Shown here: positions 53,296-64,000 of the stretch, piece after piece
Layout: each line of letters starts with the position of its first letter
Numbering within the stretch: position 1 is the stretch's first letter
Origin: Sarocladium kiliense
Taxonomy: Eukaryota > Ascomycota > Sordariomycetes > Hypocreales > Sarocladiaceae
NCBI GenBank assembly: GCA_030734395.1
Contig: JAUZTG010000029.1
Location: 1,054,001-1,118,000 of the forward strand
DNA length: 64,000 nt
Direction: 5' to 3'
Notes under the pieces: model-generated
What the model saw: only the letters and a program-made list of their open reading frames with translations
Told to the model about the DNA's origin: nothing
The model's database searches: none
Translations under genes and position numbers: made by a program

Positions 53296-56200
53296 TCATT
53301 TCTTCGACTTCTTCATCTTCTTCCTTGAGCTCTTGTCTCCCAACACCTCCTCATACACATCCGATGCCGTGGGTCCCTCCTTGCGCTTCTGTTTTCCTGT
53401 CTTGACGCTCACGACCGTGTTGGTCTTGCCGTCGCGGGTGGCCTTCTTGACTTGCTTTTCGGCTTCTTGCCAGGCTGGGGCGTCGCCATCGATTTCGTAC
53501 CTGTGAATGGGTTGGTTAGTTGCCGCTGAAAGGATGAGTGGTGCATAAAGATTGAACATACTGGTCAAGGGGCAGAGAGTCAATCAACTCCCTCTGCTTT
53601 TGCTTCAATGCCTTCAATGCCTCATCGCCACCCTCCTCCAGCTCGTCATCGAGAGCCGTAGCCAATGGCACATACTTCTCGTCCACGACCTCATCCTCGT
53701 GCACGCCAGTCGCATCTGCCCTGCTGACTCCGATCTTTGCACGGCCGTCATCGCCGACCTCCTGGCTCACAGCATCAGCAACGAGCTGAGCGAAGTGGGC
53801 AGTGACCTTGCGCAGGACCTTGATGAACATGGCGAGTAGCTGTGATGATGGGAGAGAGAGCTCTTCAGCAACAGCATCCATATCCTTCCGCTGGAGACCA
53901 ACAGCAAGCAGAATAGCCTGCTGAACGCCCGTGAGGTTGATGGCGTTCTTCAGTGGACCGGTGAAGTAGAGAGTAGCGATGATGGGCATCAGATCCAGGA
54001 TGACGTGGTAGTCAAGCATGTTGTTCGCATACGACTCAAGACGCTTGAGATCAAACGGCGTAAGCAGCCTATCCAGCTCCGCCTTGCTGAGCGCTGTACT
54101 GGGAACATCATCGAGCTTAGCCCCCATATTCGCCGACTCATCAATTCCCAGTGCAGTGATAGCTGGGAAATCCCGGAACTGGTACGACAGGAGCTGCAAG
54201 AATCGACGCTGGAAATCGCGCGAGAAAGCCCCGAGCCAGGACCTATCCCCGCTGTTTTCGAGAGGACGAAGCATGACGCATGTGTGCTCGCCAGTAAGGT
54301 CATTGGCAGTTTGACGGAGGTAGACGGGAGAGAAGGAGGCGCGCTTCCAGAACTTGTGGAGAGAGGGAGTCATGCCATAGCTGACACCGATGTAGTCGAG
54401 CTTCTCGGGTCGCTTCTGCATCAACTTCGAGAACAACGGAGGCATCTCGGCCTTGTCCCTGATCTTCACATCGTCGGCCAGGAGAGAAGCGCTTGCCAGC
54501 TCGGCGTCAGTTGCTCTCCTGATAGAATCTTGCATAGCTGTGTCCTCGTCCTCGGAAAGGTTGGCGAAGCGTCCCTCGTAGTAGTCTGTGAGAAGCTCGA
54601 GGGCCTTGGTACCGTAGCCCATGGAGACGTACTCAGGGTTCGTTGCTATCCTCACAACACGCGCACCGGACAAGGTTGCGAAGTCCTCATCCTGGAACTG
54701 TTGGCTGACGAGCCAAGGGATGAGATCACCACTTGCACGCTGTCCACGGCTTAGACTGTTCATAACACTTTGTCTGCTGATCTTGCCCTCCAGGGAAACC
54801 TGAATAACACACAGAGGCTCAGGCAGCTTTCCACTGTTCTCCGAAACAGGTGGTACGAGAACGAACAGCTCGTGTGCCGGAGCATCACTCATGAGTTGAA
54901 GATCATCAGGTGAATTCTTGTAGTGACTAGCCACGTAAAGCGCGACCATCTGTTGCAAGAACTTCTCAGGTACGGGGTGGAATGAGAACAAGCTGTCACG
55001 GTTGACACTGAGCAACTCGCACTGGTTCGGGTCGGGGCAGCCGTTCGCACTAGCCTTGGCTCGTGGCAGGGTCGCGTCGAGACAGAGGAGGGTGTTGAGC
55101 CACTTCTCAACAGCATCTCCCTTGGCGTAACGGATGGGCTCTGAGAGGGTGATCTCTCTGAGCTTACGACCAGCGCCGAAGCTGTCTGTCTTGGAGGCAC
55201 GTCCGGTAGATCGGTCTGCAACCTCTGTGTCTCCATTCGTTGCCGCAGCATTTGTCGACTGCTCACGCAACTGCTTCAGAAGTTTCAGGGACAGTGACCT
55301 TCCGGTACCTTCGTAACCGTTGATAGTCGAGGCCATGAAGACCAAGTAAGGTCCCATCAGCTTTCGCACCAAAGGCAGGGGAATAGCAGCAGCCTCGTCG
55401 ATGACGACGAGCTCAGCCTGACCGAGAACGTGCGCATCCTGGGGACGGATGTACTGGATGGTCTGACGGTGTTGACGGTGAATGTTCACACGCACGATAG
55501 CCTTGTTGAAGTCAGGGTTTGTGCTCTGAATGATGGTGTAGTCAGCGTGATCGGCATAGCCGAGGGCATCGAAGCCCTTGAAGACGAACTGGAACAGTGT
55601 CTTCAAGTTCTCAGGTGAGGGTGAGGTGATGAAGATATTGCTGTAGCCGTATGCGACAGCCGCTGCAACAGCGACACCAAGAGCAGCAGACTTTCCTCGT
55701 CCACGAGCCGCGGTCAGCGCAACCGTGCTGCGAAGAGTCTTCTCCGCAATCGCATCCGTGAACGTCAGAAGAGCCTTCGCTTGGTCCACAGTCTTTGCAA
55801 GTGAAATCAGGGATCCCACAGGCTGCTGCTCCTGGTTCGCCTCCTTAATACCCTCCAACTCGAGCTGCTCGGGGGTCTTCGGCTGATCGAGGTCCGGGGG
55901 CGGGAGACGCTCAACGTTCTTGCCACCAGAGATGGGAAGGACGTTCAGCTCGTCATCGATGACGAGACACGATGGGCAGCTACCCAGAGAGAGAATGAAT
56001 CGCTCGTTGAAACGAGCAACAACATCGTCATGCGCCTCCGTCCTGTACCTTGAGTGTACGTCCATAGACAGGGTGTACAACTGCTTCAAGCTGTTCATGC
56101 CCTTAAGCAGCAGTACCACAAGACCGCCACCCTCCACAGTTTCCATCGTTCGGGCGAGAATGTTCGGCGTGATAGCCTCGAAGTCCTGGAGAATACACAT

Positions 56201-56682
56201 GCCGTAGGTATTTCCCAGAATCTTGTCCGTCTCCTTGTAGTATGTGTATCGAATGTCGTGGAGCGAGACGAACAGCTCGAAAGGGTCCTGGGAGTTGGCT
56301 TCCCTGATTCCGCGCTTGATTTCCTTCTTGATCTTCTGCTCTCGCTTCTTTCGGTGACTAGAAGTGTCCCAATCGTCAGTCTGGCTTCGGTGCCGACCTC
56401 AGCGCTGTAAATTCTCACCTTGTGAAGCCCAAAAGCTTGTTCTTGTACGCCCACAGCACCGATTTGTTCTGCGCAATATCCATGCTCGACATGATATAGT
56501 GCAGATGCACAATCACATCCTTGGATCGATCTCCCACCACGACGAAGAAGCTCCTCTTCTTCTCCTGCAGGCCATTGCGAATAAGCGCGGGGATGCGCGA
56601 GTCCCTAGTCCCCAAGTCAGCTTCAATCACCACGTCTTTGAGATCAATAGCCGGCGAGAACTCACACTGCTTTTCGCGACAT
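53296..56682 (-). CDS. KRE33: RNA cytidine acetyltransferase (Kre33/NAT10 orthologue)
   Basis: A 1,067-residue nucleolar enzyme that makes N4-acetylcytidine in 18S rRNA and, with an adaptor, in tRNA. Exons on the minus strand are 56682-56666 (17 bases only), 56604-56419, 56357-53562 and 53500-53296. The tiny first exon joins MSRKAV to DSRIPALIRNGLQ, the universal N-terminus. Domain order is the TmcA N-terminal domain (FFVVVGDRSKDVIVHLHYIM), a helicase core with Walker A GRGKSAALG near residue 287 and LVVIDEAAAIP, the GNAT acetyltransferase domain (RVVRIATNPEYVSMGYGTKAL), the tRNA-binding C-terminal domain and a Lys-rich tail (SSRKKMKKSKK). Length matches yeast and human proteins. This is a single-copy essential gene and marks this part of the window as core genome. 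Confidence 0.97.
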
Positions 56683-57233
56683 CTTGTCAGTTTGGCTGTA
56701 TGTCGAAACAGCAAAGTTGCAATGCAGTCGCCCGGCTCTTGTCGCAAAAAGCTGGAGGCGGCAGAATCAGAGGTGGGACTTTTTTGCAGGCCCAAAATTT
56801 TGGCGGTCGGTCCCTTTTCGCCGGGCGGTGAGCAACACAGTGGGGGGGAGCAAGCAGACCACCACAGAGACCCGCAGCCAAAGAAGATCGACATTTGCAT
56901 GGGATATCAGTCTAGGAAGCCCGATGGACAGTAAATAGGATGTAAAAATTGGATTCATTATCTTCTATAATACACACTGAGAAATCCAGCAGAGGACACG
57001 AACAAGTCGGATTCTGTCTGTGCGCGGGTCTATAGATCAACAGCCTCCAAGCGCGAAATGCCCCAGTTGAGTTGATGATGATGCTTTGAGATAAGAAAAA
57101 GTCATCAACTACTATGCCAGACCCCTACCAATGACCGAAACATCTGGAACAAAAGAGACCGTCTCGGACAAAGTGCTGGGGAAGGGCGAGGATGAGAGAG
57201 TATGTACATTGCAAGCCAAAAGAAGGGCCCTGT
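56683..57233. other. Intergenic region upstream of KRE33
   Basis: About 550 bases containing the KRE33 promoter and the 3' end of the mS38 gene. Frames overlapping 56684-56938 are shadows without support. Confidence 0.5.
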
Positions 57234-58273
57234 TTAAGTCCTGTCCAGCTTGCGACGCTCATTCCTCGTCCGCTTCATCAGCTTCTTGTACTTCTTCTTC
57301 TTCATCTTGAGCTTTCGTTGCCTCTTGACGCTGATGGCGAACATGTCACCACGGCGGCTCTCTTGTGCCTGGTCGAACTTGAGCTGGCGCATGGCGAGGC
57401 GCTCGAGGAAGCTCCGCGGCTGCTCGTCCTGAACGATCTGCGGGCTGTGGGCGTTGATGCGAATCTGACCACCAGGCTCAGTCGTCTCCTCGATGGTAAA
57501 CATGGCCTTGTAGACGCGGTGCTGGGGTTCGGTAGACTCAGCGGCCTCCATGGCTTCGGCGGCAGATTCTGCTTCGGCAGCGGTTTGCGGTTGCGGGCTC
57601 GGGGGAGGGCGGAAGGGAAGGAAGTCGCCGGACATAGCAGAGACCTGGAGCTGGATGCTAGACTCGCTTCCGTCAGGATTTCGGACTTCGAGCCTGTGCA
57701 TCTGGTCTTCCATGCCCTGGTCGTGCTGACCGATAGTCATCGATGCCATGGGGCCCTCGAGGTGATCGATGGTGTTATTCACGGTGTTGATGGTGTCGAA
57801 CACCCGGGCGTTCTTTGTCCGAGGCGCAAATATCGACGCAAAGTGCTCGTTGGTGACGGTTCGGGGTATCGTTTGCGTGATGGAGATGGGTCGGTGGAGG
57901 GAGAAAAAGCTGGACAACCCAACAGCTACAAACAGTCAGTATCATAGAGCGTCAAAGCAAGAACCGTAGAAGTTGACATACAGTCGCCGGCCATGTGTTG
58001 TGTGCTAGGAACGCTAGGGAGCTTTGCCATGGCTCCAGCATCCTCCTTGGCCTTGCGTTTTCGCTTCTCGGGGCGGGACCCAGGCATGGACCGAGCCATG
58101 TCCTTGGGGCCATCGTTCGATCGGGAGGGTTTTGAGGAAGAGAACCTGCGCTGGTGTCCACGGACGAAGACAGGAGCGGAGGCGGCAGCGACACTCGACT
58201 TGGGGACGGAGGACGCGAGGGTCACAGTCGAGGGGGCCGAAGCCACGACGCGCCGCACCGACGAAGGCAACAT
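57234..58273 (-). CDS. Mitochondrial small ribosomal subunit protein mS38 (Cox24/AURKAIP1 family)
   Basis: A 327-residue protein with exons 58273-57982 and 57925-57234. The N-terminus is a clear mitochondrial targeting sequence (MLPSSVRRVVASAPSTVTLA, then RRFSSSKPSRS). The C-terminus carries the diagnostic Lys/Arg-rich mS38 domain (SVKRQRKLKMKKKKYKKLMK followed by RTRNERRKL). In between is a long low-complexity stretch (AAEAESAAEAMEAAESTEP). mS38 binds the decoding region of the mitoribosome; the yeast homologue Cox24 is needed for translation of COX mRNAs. The ATG at 58273 is the first in frame; upstream codons in frame are not ATG. Confidence 0.93.
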
Positions 58274-59040
58274 TTCGAATGTCGCCCACACGGCAAGACG
58301 CAGAGTGAGGAGGGTCGAGAGGGAGGGAGCAGACGATGCTGCGGGAGTCGACGGTCGGGTCAGAGGTTGTGGTGGTGGTTGGTTGTTGAGGATGAGTGCA
58401 GCAAACCCGGATTTGGCCGCAGGTCGGTAAAAGGGCTTTGCTGCCTTTGATGGAGCATGAGTCGGAGGCCGATGACTGGGGCCACTTCAGCGGTCAGTGG
58501 TCACTGATGGGGTCGCCTGGGCCAGCGCTAACTGTTTGGGGCCTAAGGCAGCGATAACGGTTGGTGATACGGTCAGCCAAGAGGCGGACGGCAGTGGTCA
58601 CGGGGGGCAATCAATGCACGCGCCGGCTATGCCTCAGATATGAATGTGGAGGAGCTGGCGGTGTCTGATGCAGGATTGCGCCATTTCGAACTCGGGGCAT
58701 GGAGTCGGATCGAGGCGTGAGGATGGCTCGATGCTCTTTGTCACGGCAGGGCCTGTGGAGTCAAGGTTGAGGAGCCACAGTGGCCGAACAGCCACCGAGT
58801 CAGATTGACATAACGACCAGTAGTAGGAAGGGCAACGATATGATTCACTTTGTAGCTTTGACAAACGAACAATGAACAGTCTATATGTGTGCGTGTGCAG
58901 ATGCGCATCTATATGCTCGCATCAACCGGCTCCATGACTCCAAGCTGCTTCCGAACCAGCAGGTCAAGATACAAGCAGAAACAGTGACATGCCATGCTTT
59001 CCCTTCTCACTTGTCCCTTAGTATGATAATAGTCAAACAT
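58274..59040. other. Intergenic region between mS38 and Mpv17-like gene
   Basis: About 770 bases with no supported gene. It includes the mS38 promoter and the 3' end of the Mpv17-like gene. Plus-strand frames at 57993-58450 are antisense shadows of the mS38 gene. Confidence 0.5.
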
Positions 59041-59683
59041 CTACTTGCTGTTGACAAAGCTCAGGTAGCTGTTCCATCCAATCGACACAATGTTGGCAAA
59101 CAGCAAGCGGTACTGCAGCGGCATGAACCCGAAGTTGACCACCTGCACGAACGGCCACACGAGCCAGTTCGTCTGCAGCGCAGGCCACCATGACTTCTCC
59201 AGACGTGCTTTGGCGCTGTTGCCTTCCATGGTCGCCATGCTGCTGAGGAAGACGCCAATCATGACAGGAGCAAACGCGAGCTGATCACAGGCCACACGGG
59301 ACAGGATCTCGATCTTGCGGTTGGGGCTGTTGACGCGGCGAGCGAGGAAACCGAACCACGTAGTCGCCACGGGGCCGAAGACACCTGGTTATAAGTGTGA
59401 GTATTTCTCTAATAGCTTTCTCGGTGAGAGGGGATCAACGTACAGCCACCGTAGAGGGCCATGCGGCCAGTACGCTTCAGGTCATGATCCTTGAGGCCAC
59501 GCTTATCAACGAGCTGCTGTGCTGTGATATCTCCTGTAGCAAACAGAACGGCCGTGGTTACGCTTTGAGTCAGCAGCGGGCGAGCAGCCAACTTGGCATT
59601 GTACCTGATAAGGATGAGTTTTGATATCACCTTGAGTAAGGGGTGGGTGGGAGGACGAACCAGCGCCAGAAGGTAGCAACCAT
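59041..59683 (-). CDS. SYM1: Mpv17/PMP22 family inner-membrane protein (Sym1-like)
   Basis: A 175-residue protein with exons 59683-59661 (23 bases), 59604-59444 and 59384-59041. The first splice joins MVATFWRW to YNAKLAARPLLTQSVTTAVL. Landmarks are FATGDITAQQ, RMALYGGCVFGPVATTWFGFL, and the Pfam signature KSWWPALQTNWLVWPFVQVV followed by NFGFMPLQYRLLFANI and WNSYLS. Four membrane helices are expected. Yeast Sym1 resides in the mitochondrial inner membrane and is needed for growth on ethanol at high temperature. Length matches the family exactly. Confidence 0.95.
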
Positions 59684-60878
59684 CTTGAGATATTCGCAGT
59701 GAGATGATTTGCTGAAACGGTAGGAATGCGGCGAGAGACAAACTCCTAATCACGATGGATAGGAGGACTCAGGGTTGCGAGCTATGAGATATGCGATGAC
59801 GATGCTGCACAGTGACGTCGGCGAGGGTGGGAGGTAAGAAAGATATCTGAGAATGGGTGAAGGAGACGCGCGTGCGTGAAAAGGGAACAGTCAATGAAAC
59901 GATGAAAAGACAAGTAACGAAAATGATGAAAGCACTGGAATATGGTAAGAAAATGGACAAGCAGATGGACCCAGCAAGCACCAATGCACCTGATATTTGC
60001 GATTAATGTGTTCCTCGTCTCTCAGCCGTACCTACGAGGCGGCTCCCCCTTCGCTGAGAAAAGGAGAAATTTCCTGGTGTTGTGGCGCGGACCCACCCGC
60101 TCGTGGCGATCTGTGGCGCACAGACAGGCACCAGGAACCGCTGACAGCCGCAACATTTAGCAGTGGCTTCATCCACTAACAAGGCTGCCCAGTGCTACCC
60201 TGAGGTACGTTAAGCAACACCATCAACCTATCTCTCTGGATGCCCTCACATATAGAGAATATCATAATTGAGTTCCACTATCGTGCATCCCATCCGGTAG
60301 TTAGGCAGCTAGATATCTTTTATGGATACTTGGCATCCATCACGACAAGCTCCATCTCACAATCCAAGGTCTTACGATCTGCTTGGTCAGATCCGACCAA
60401 CGGCTCCAACGAATGCCCAGATCTGAGCGTTGCTGCCTCAGCTACTGTAGGTCTAGCGACGTAGGACTCCCTACTTCGCATCCTCCGCTTCTTCTCCATT
60501 CTCGTGTATCGTCCTCTTCAAGCCGTACAAGTTTCATGGCAGCCTTGAACCCCGCCATGAACAGCCCTTTCATTGGCGAGGTATGCGACCTGATGTGTCC
60601 AGCACTGCCTCCTCCTGACGCCCGGAAACTGGCCATAGAACATGCGCCGCGATGCAAAACAAAGTCCTTTTGGGACATGTACTGACGCGGCCTTGTCGTA
60701 CCCAGTGCACTAGTTGTAAGCAGGTCGCTCTAACAACCGGGACGTGCAACCGAGCGATACGCGGGGTTACGAGCATTCTTTACTCAGTTGTATAAGTATC
60801 TCAGTCCCTTTAATTATATTCATCGTGATGTAAATATACTTTCCTAAACTTATCGAATCAGTGTTTCGATCGGTCACC
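59684..60878. other. Intergenic region, nothing recognised
   Basis: About 1.2 kb between divergent genes, containing their promoters. Short frames at 60240-60464 and 60383-60685 have no support. No repeats were seen. Confidence 0.5.
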
Positions 60879-61675
60879 ATGGTTCACTACTCCGAGTCCA
60901 GCGCTGCCTTTGCGCACCCGCTTCGCAAGGCTATCCTCATCAGCTACCTCCCTGCCTTCATCCTGTGCATCGTCGGCAGTGCAGTCTCCAACCACGTCCT
61001 TCCCGGTCTGGCACTTCTTCCATTCAGTGCCTCCGCCCTCATCAGTGTAATCACATTGGCACTTGCACGGAAGCAACGAAAGAAGCGCATCCAACTACCC
61101 AGTGACAATGGCAACGAGGAAGACGGGGACAAGGCGCCGGCATTACTGAGCCCTTTGGCCATTTTCTTCTATGATGTCCTCTTGGCCACGCTCTTGATGG
61201 TCGTCCTCCTATTTATTTGGGATAAGCGATCCCGGGATCGTGGCTCCGTTAGGGTTGACACATACGCTACGGTGCCCCTGCTCCTTGGGCAGTCAGTTAC
61301 CCATCCTACCTCTGTCTGAAGAACCTCACTGACTCAATGTTGTCCTCCAGCATCTCGCACATCTACCTCGCCCTCCTTGCTCTCTTCCAAGCCTTCCAGT
61401 ACGCCATCAAACGCGAGGCCCCATCCGTCACTTGTCCCAATTGTAACACCCGTGTCAGGACCAAGGCCAAGTCATCCTGGTTCGACCGCAGCCAACGCCG
61501 AAACGGACCGTACAGTGCTCTGGGTGATGATGAGTACCGTGATGACGCCGAAGCGCAGGTGGCCGCTAGGAGGAACGTGGAGCCTGCAATGTCTGGTGAC
61601 GATGAGGCAGCCAACAAGGGCCAGGGGAAGGGCAAGGCTACGGAGGAGCCGTCGCTCAGCCCTGTTGATGAATGA
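60879..61675 (+). CDS. Conserved-looking small membrane protein, function unknown
   Basis: A 245-residue protein with exons 60879-61291 and 61351-61675 (donor GTCAGT, 59-base intron). The start is the ATG in CACCATGG at 60879, an ideal fungal context; the open frame upstream starts with a non-ATG codon. Four hydrophobic helices are visible: AILISYLPAFILCIVGSAVS, LALLPFSASALISVITLALA, AIFFYDVLLATLLMVVLLFI and HISHIYLALLALFQAF. A cytosolic basic loop (RKQRKKR) and an acidic loop separate the first two from the third. The C-terminal half is polar, begins with a CPNC motif and ends in a low-complexity charged tail. The family is not recognised. It is likely an endomembrane protein. Confidence 0.75.
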
Positions 61676-61912
61676 AGCTGGTCTTCGATGTTCGCTTGTG
61701 GCCATTTATGATGTTGCGTCGGTTCTCAGCACTCTCTCATGTGAATGGCCAAGGACACACTTCATAGACATGCATTGCATCGGGTTGGAGGTGCATGGGC
61801 AGCGCGCACACGGAGCGAGGGTATGAGGATTTATGAATCCAGTTTAACGATGTGACATGAAATCCTTTGTCATATATTATTCGTGCTTTACTACATGCCC
61901 AGAATAGGGTTA

Positions 61913-61958
61913 ACGTGATTGATAAGCGAACCGGCCGGACAAGCGAACCGGCCACTTT
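61913..61958 (+). repeat. Left terminal inverted repeat of the Fot1-like element
   Basis: Begins ACGTGATTGATAAGCG and ends GGCCACTTT. It contains an internal direct repeat AAGCGAACCGGCC separated by GGAC, giving two likely transposase-binding sites. It is repeated in inverted orientation at 63727-63772. Confidence 0.9.
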
Positions 61959-62010
61959 TCCGTCATCATGCATTATCATCATTCGATTAATTATTCCATA
62001 ACAACCAGTC

Positions 62011-63666
62011 ATGGCAATCCCAAATAATAAGGCTAGCATTAATCTAGCACTTCAAGCCCTTCAAAAAGACCCAGAGCTAAGCGTGCGTCGCATAGCTAAG
62101 ATCTATAATATTCTACGCACTACCCTTAGTGATTATAGGCACGGAACTTAATCAAGAAGCGATCTCGTGGCTAATTCGAGGAAACTATCCGATCTTGAAG
62201 AACAGAAGCTAGTCAAGTATATACTCGATCTAGATTCACAAGAGTTTTCCCCTCGGATTAATAATATTAAAGAAATAGCCAACTTATTACGCATCGACTA
62301 CGACGCATCACCCGTCGGCAAGCGCTAGGCAGGGAATTTTATTAAACAGCACCTAGAGCTCAAGACGCGTTTCTTTCATAAATATGACTACTAGAGGGCT
62401 AAATACGAAGATCCAATCGCTATAAATACGTGGTTTCGACTTATGGCGAACATAATCGCGAAGTATAGCATCTGATTAGATGATATTTATAACTTTGACG
62501 AGACAGGCTTTATAATGGGCGTTATTGCAAGCAGCATGGTTATCACAGGCGCAGAAAGGCGTGGAAACCCGAAAAGAGTCCAGCCTAGAAACCGGGAATG
62601 GGTTATAGTCATTCAATCAATCTCTGCGCAGGGCTGGGCAGCGCCGCCATTCATCATTGTTGCAAGCCAGTATCACCTCTTAAGCTGGTATTAAGAAAGC
62701 ACCCTTCCTGGCGATTGGGCTATCGCAACTACAAAAAACAGCTGGACTGATAATGCTATAGGTCTCCTATGGCTAAAGCACTTCAATCAATATATAGAGA
62801 AGCAATCAAATAGTGCCTATCGTCTTCTGATCCTTGATGGGCATGAAAGCCACCACTCTGCCGAGTTCGAGGCATATTACAAGGAGAATAAGGTTATCAC
62901 GCTCTGCATGCCTCCTTATTCATCTCACCTGCTCTAGCCTCTCGATGTGGGCTGCTTTGGGCCGCTTAAGAAGGCCTATAGTTAAGAAATAAAGCATCTA
63001 ATTAAATGCTTTATAATACATGTTTTAAAGACCGAGTTCTTTTCTGCTTTCTATGCTGCATTCCGAGCCATAATAACTGAAAGAAATATTAAGGGAGGCT
63101 TTAGAGGGGCTGGACTTACCCCTCTAGATGCGGAACATGTAATCTTAAAGCTAAATGTGAAGCTATACACTCTAACGCCTCCTAAGAGGACTCTAGAGCT
63201 TCCTGACCCTTGGGTCTCAAAGACTCCCAAGACAATTAAGGAGACTGAATCTCAGTCTGCTTATCTTGAAAATCGAATCAGGAAATATAAGAGTAGTTCC
63301 CTAGCATTAATAATTGACGCTATACGGTTAATGACTAAGGGTTTGAAGGCATATTAGCATGAGATGGCATTATTAAGGATAGAGGTCTAAGATCTTCGAG
63401 ATGCTAATCATATCCTTAGCTGGCGCTGGAGAGAAAAAAAGACCCGGCTATAGAATAGAGGGACTATGATAGTTGAGGAAGGTCAAGTATTAATTGATTA
63501 GAAGGATATAGATTTACAGGTAGTAGCTGAATTATTAAGGAGACGTGGTCGGCTAAGGTCGGGGCAGCCAAATATAAGGCATTATAGTGTGTGCGGAAAG
63601 GCTAGATATAATTCACGAACATACAAGGCTAATATAGAGGCATCTGGGGAAGAGTATAGCGCTTAG
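62011..63666 (+). pseudogene. Fot1/pogo transposase remnant with about 11 in-frame stops
   Basis: One uninterrupted reading frame of 552 codons, never shifted, begins MAIPNNKASINLALQALQKD and carries a psq-type helix-turn-helix (PELSVRRIAKIYNI). The DDE core is legible: YNFDETGF, LLILDGHESHHS and PLDVGCFGPLK. About eleven TAA/TAG codons interrupt it, the first at 62149-62151. At least one stands where the family has Gln (LL*PLDVG), i.e. CAG to TAG, the change expected from RIP. The absence of frameshifts shows decay by substitution only. The protein is nonfunctional. Confidence 0.9.
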
Positions 63667-63726
63667 TTTGGATTGATTAAGTAATTTGTTGCGTTTCAAT
63701 CGAAGTTCTTAATATAGTGACTGTGG

Positions 63727-63772
63727 AAAGTGGCCGGTTCGCTTGTCCGGCCGGTTCGCTTATCAATCACGT
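63727..63772 (-). repeat. Right terminal inverted repeat of the Fot1-like element
   Basis: Reverse complement of 61913-61958, followed by the TA target duplication at 63773-63774. Confidence 0.9.
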
Positions 63773-64000
63773 TAATCCTTCGATCATATTCTTGGTTACC
63801 TATTACGAGCAGATTGCCCAGCATCAAGTGCCTTGATCAACGTCAACGCACGCGACAACCCCAAGGCTATCAAGCGTATTCTCAATATCGATTGCAGGCT
63901 ACCGTATCTTGTACCATAATTAAGCTCCAAACATTTGCAACCATCTTTCAGCACACCCCCCCTGAAGTCAAGCTCCCCATAAGCCAAGCTCGTGCTAGCT
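63773..64000. other. Sequence beyond the transposon, nothing recognised
   Basis: The last 230 bases contain only short frames. No gene or repeat can be supported before the window ends. Confidence 0.5.

Larger units (their letters stand above)
61913..63772. mobile_element. Pogo/Fot1-like DNA transposon (Tc1-mariner superfamily), inactive
   Basis: A 1,860-base element bounded by 46-base terminal inverted repeats that are identical as far as I can read, with a TA target duplication at 61911-61912 and 63773-63774. Its single internal frame is a damaged DDE transposase (separate entry). Length, TA target and protein type match Fot1/pogo elements of ascomycetes. The intact ends against a heavily damaged coding region show that RIP-like mutation hit the gene without erasing the termini, so the ends could still be mobilised by a related active transposase. 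Confidence 0.9.

Noticed and set aside
54005..54754. 249-codon plus-strand frame
   Set aside because: Entirely antisense to the conserved KRE33 coding exon; a codon-bias shadow.
57192..57947. 251-codon plus-strand frame
   Set aside because: Antisense shadow of the mS38 gene, whose C-terminal motif is diagnostic.

Overview
The window is nuclear DNA of a filamentous ascomycete (Pezizomycotina, most likely a sordariomycete). It has many short GT..AG introns of about 50-90 nt, two Zn2Cys6 regulators, a PTH11-like receptor, a DUF3716 protein, AT-rich islands, a pogo/Fot1-type transposon and stop-codon damage that resembles repeat-induced point mutation (RIP). I assigned exons by reading conserved protein frames across splice sites and checking that every junction keeps phase. 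No alignment or transcript data were available.

Bases 1-37,800 are an accessory block for glycoside use. In order: a truncated intracellular GH3 beta-glucosidase divergent from a sugar porter; a second sugar porter divergent from an intracellular GH78 alpha-L-rhamnosidase; a secreted GH78 rhamnosidase; a small secreted protein with a strongly cationic C-terminal domain, lying between two AT-rich islands; a Zn2Cys6 regulator, an allantoate/nicotinate-type permease and a GH125-like six-hairpin enzyme, flanked by two direct copies of a dispersed repeat; a degenerate ARF-like GTPase divergent from a second Zn2Cys6 regulator; a complete intracellular GH3 with a PA14 insert; and a third sugar porter. 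Together these suggest secreted de-rhamnosylation, uptake of glycosides, and intracellular removal of rhamnose and glucose from plant glycoconjugates such as flavonoid or saponin glycosides. The substrate is inferred.

Bases 38,700-49,200 hold fast-evolving genes: two secreted proteins (one frameshifted), a 7-TM PTH11-like receptor, a WSC-domain gene broken by two stops, a tandem trio of very small cysteine-rich proteins that share TATA-box placement (the middle copy has a stop), and a DUF3716 gene.

Bases 51,200-61,700 look like core genome: ferroportin, the RNA cytidine acetyltransferase Kre33/NAT10, mitoribosomal protein mS38, an Mpv17/Sym1 protein and a conserved small membrane protein. 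A 1.86-kb pogo/Fot1-like element with intact 46-bp terminal inverted repeats and a dead transposase lies at 61.9-63.8 kb.

The strongest candidates for something undescribed are the tandem cysteine-rich trio (46.0-47.7 kb), the cationic pre-propeptide (17.3 kb), and the repeat-bounded regulator/permease/GH125-like cassette with three copies of a perfect inverted repeat in its divergent promoter (20.0-28.7 kb).
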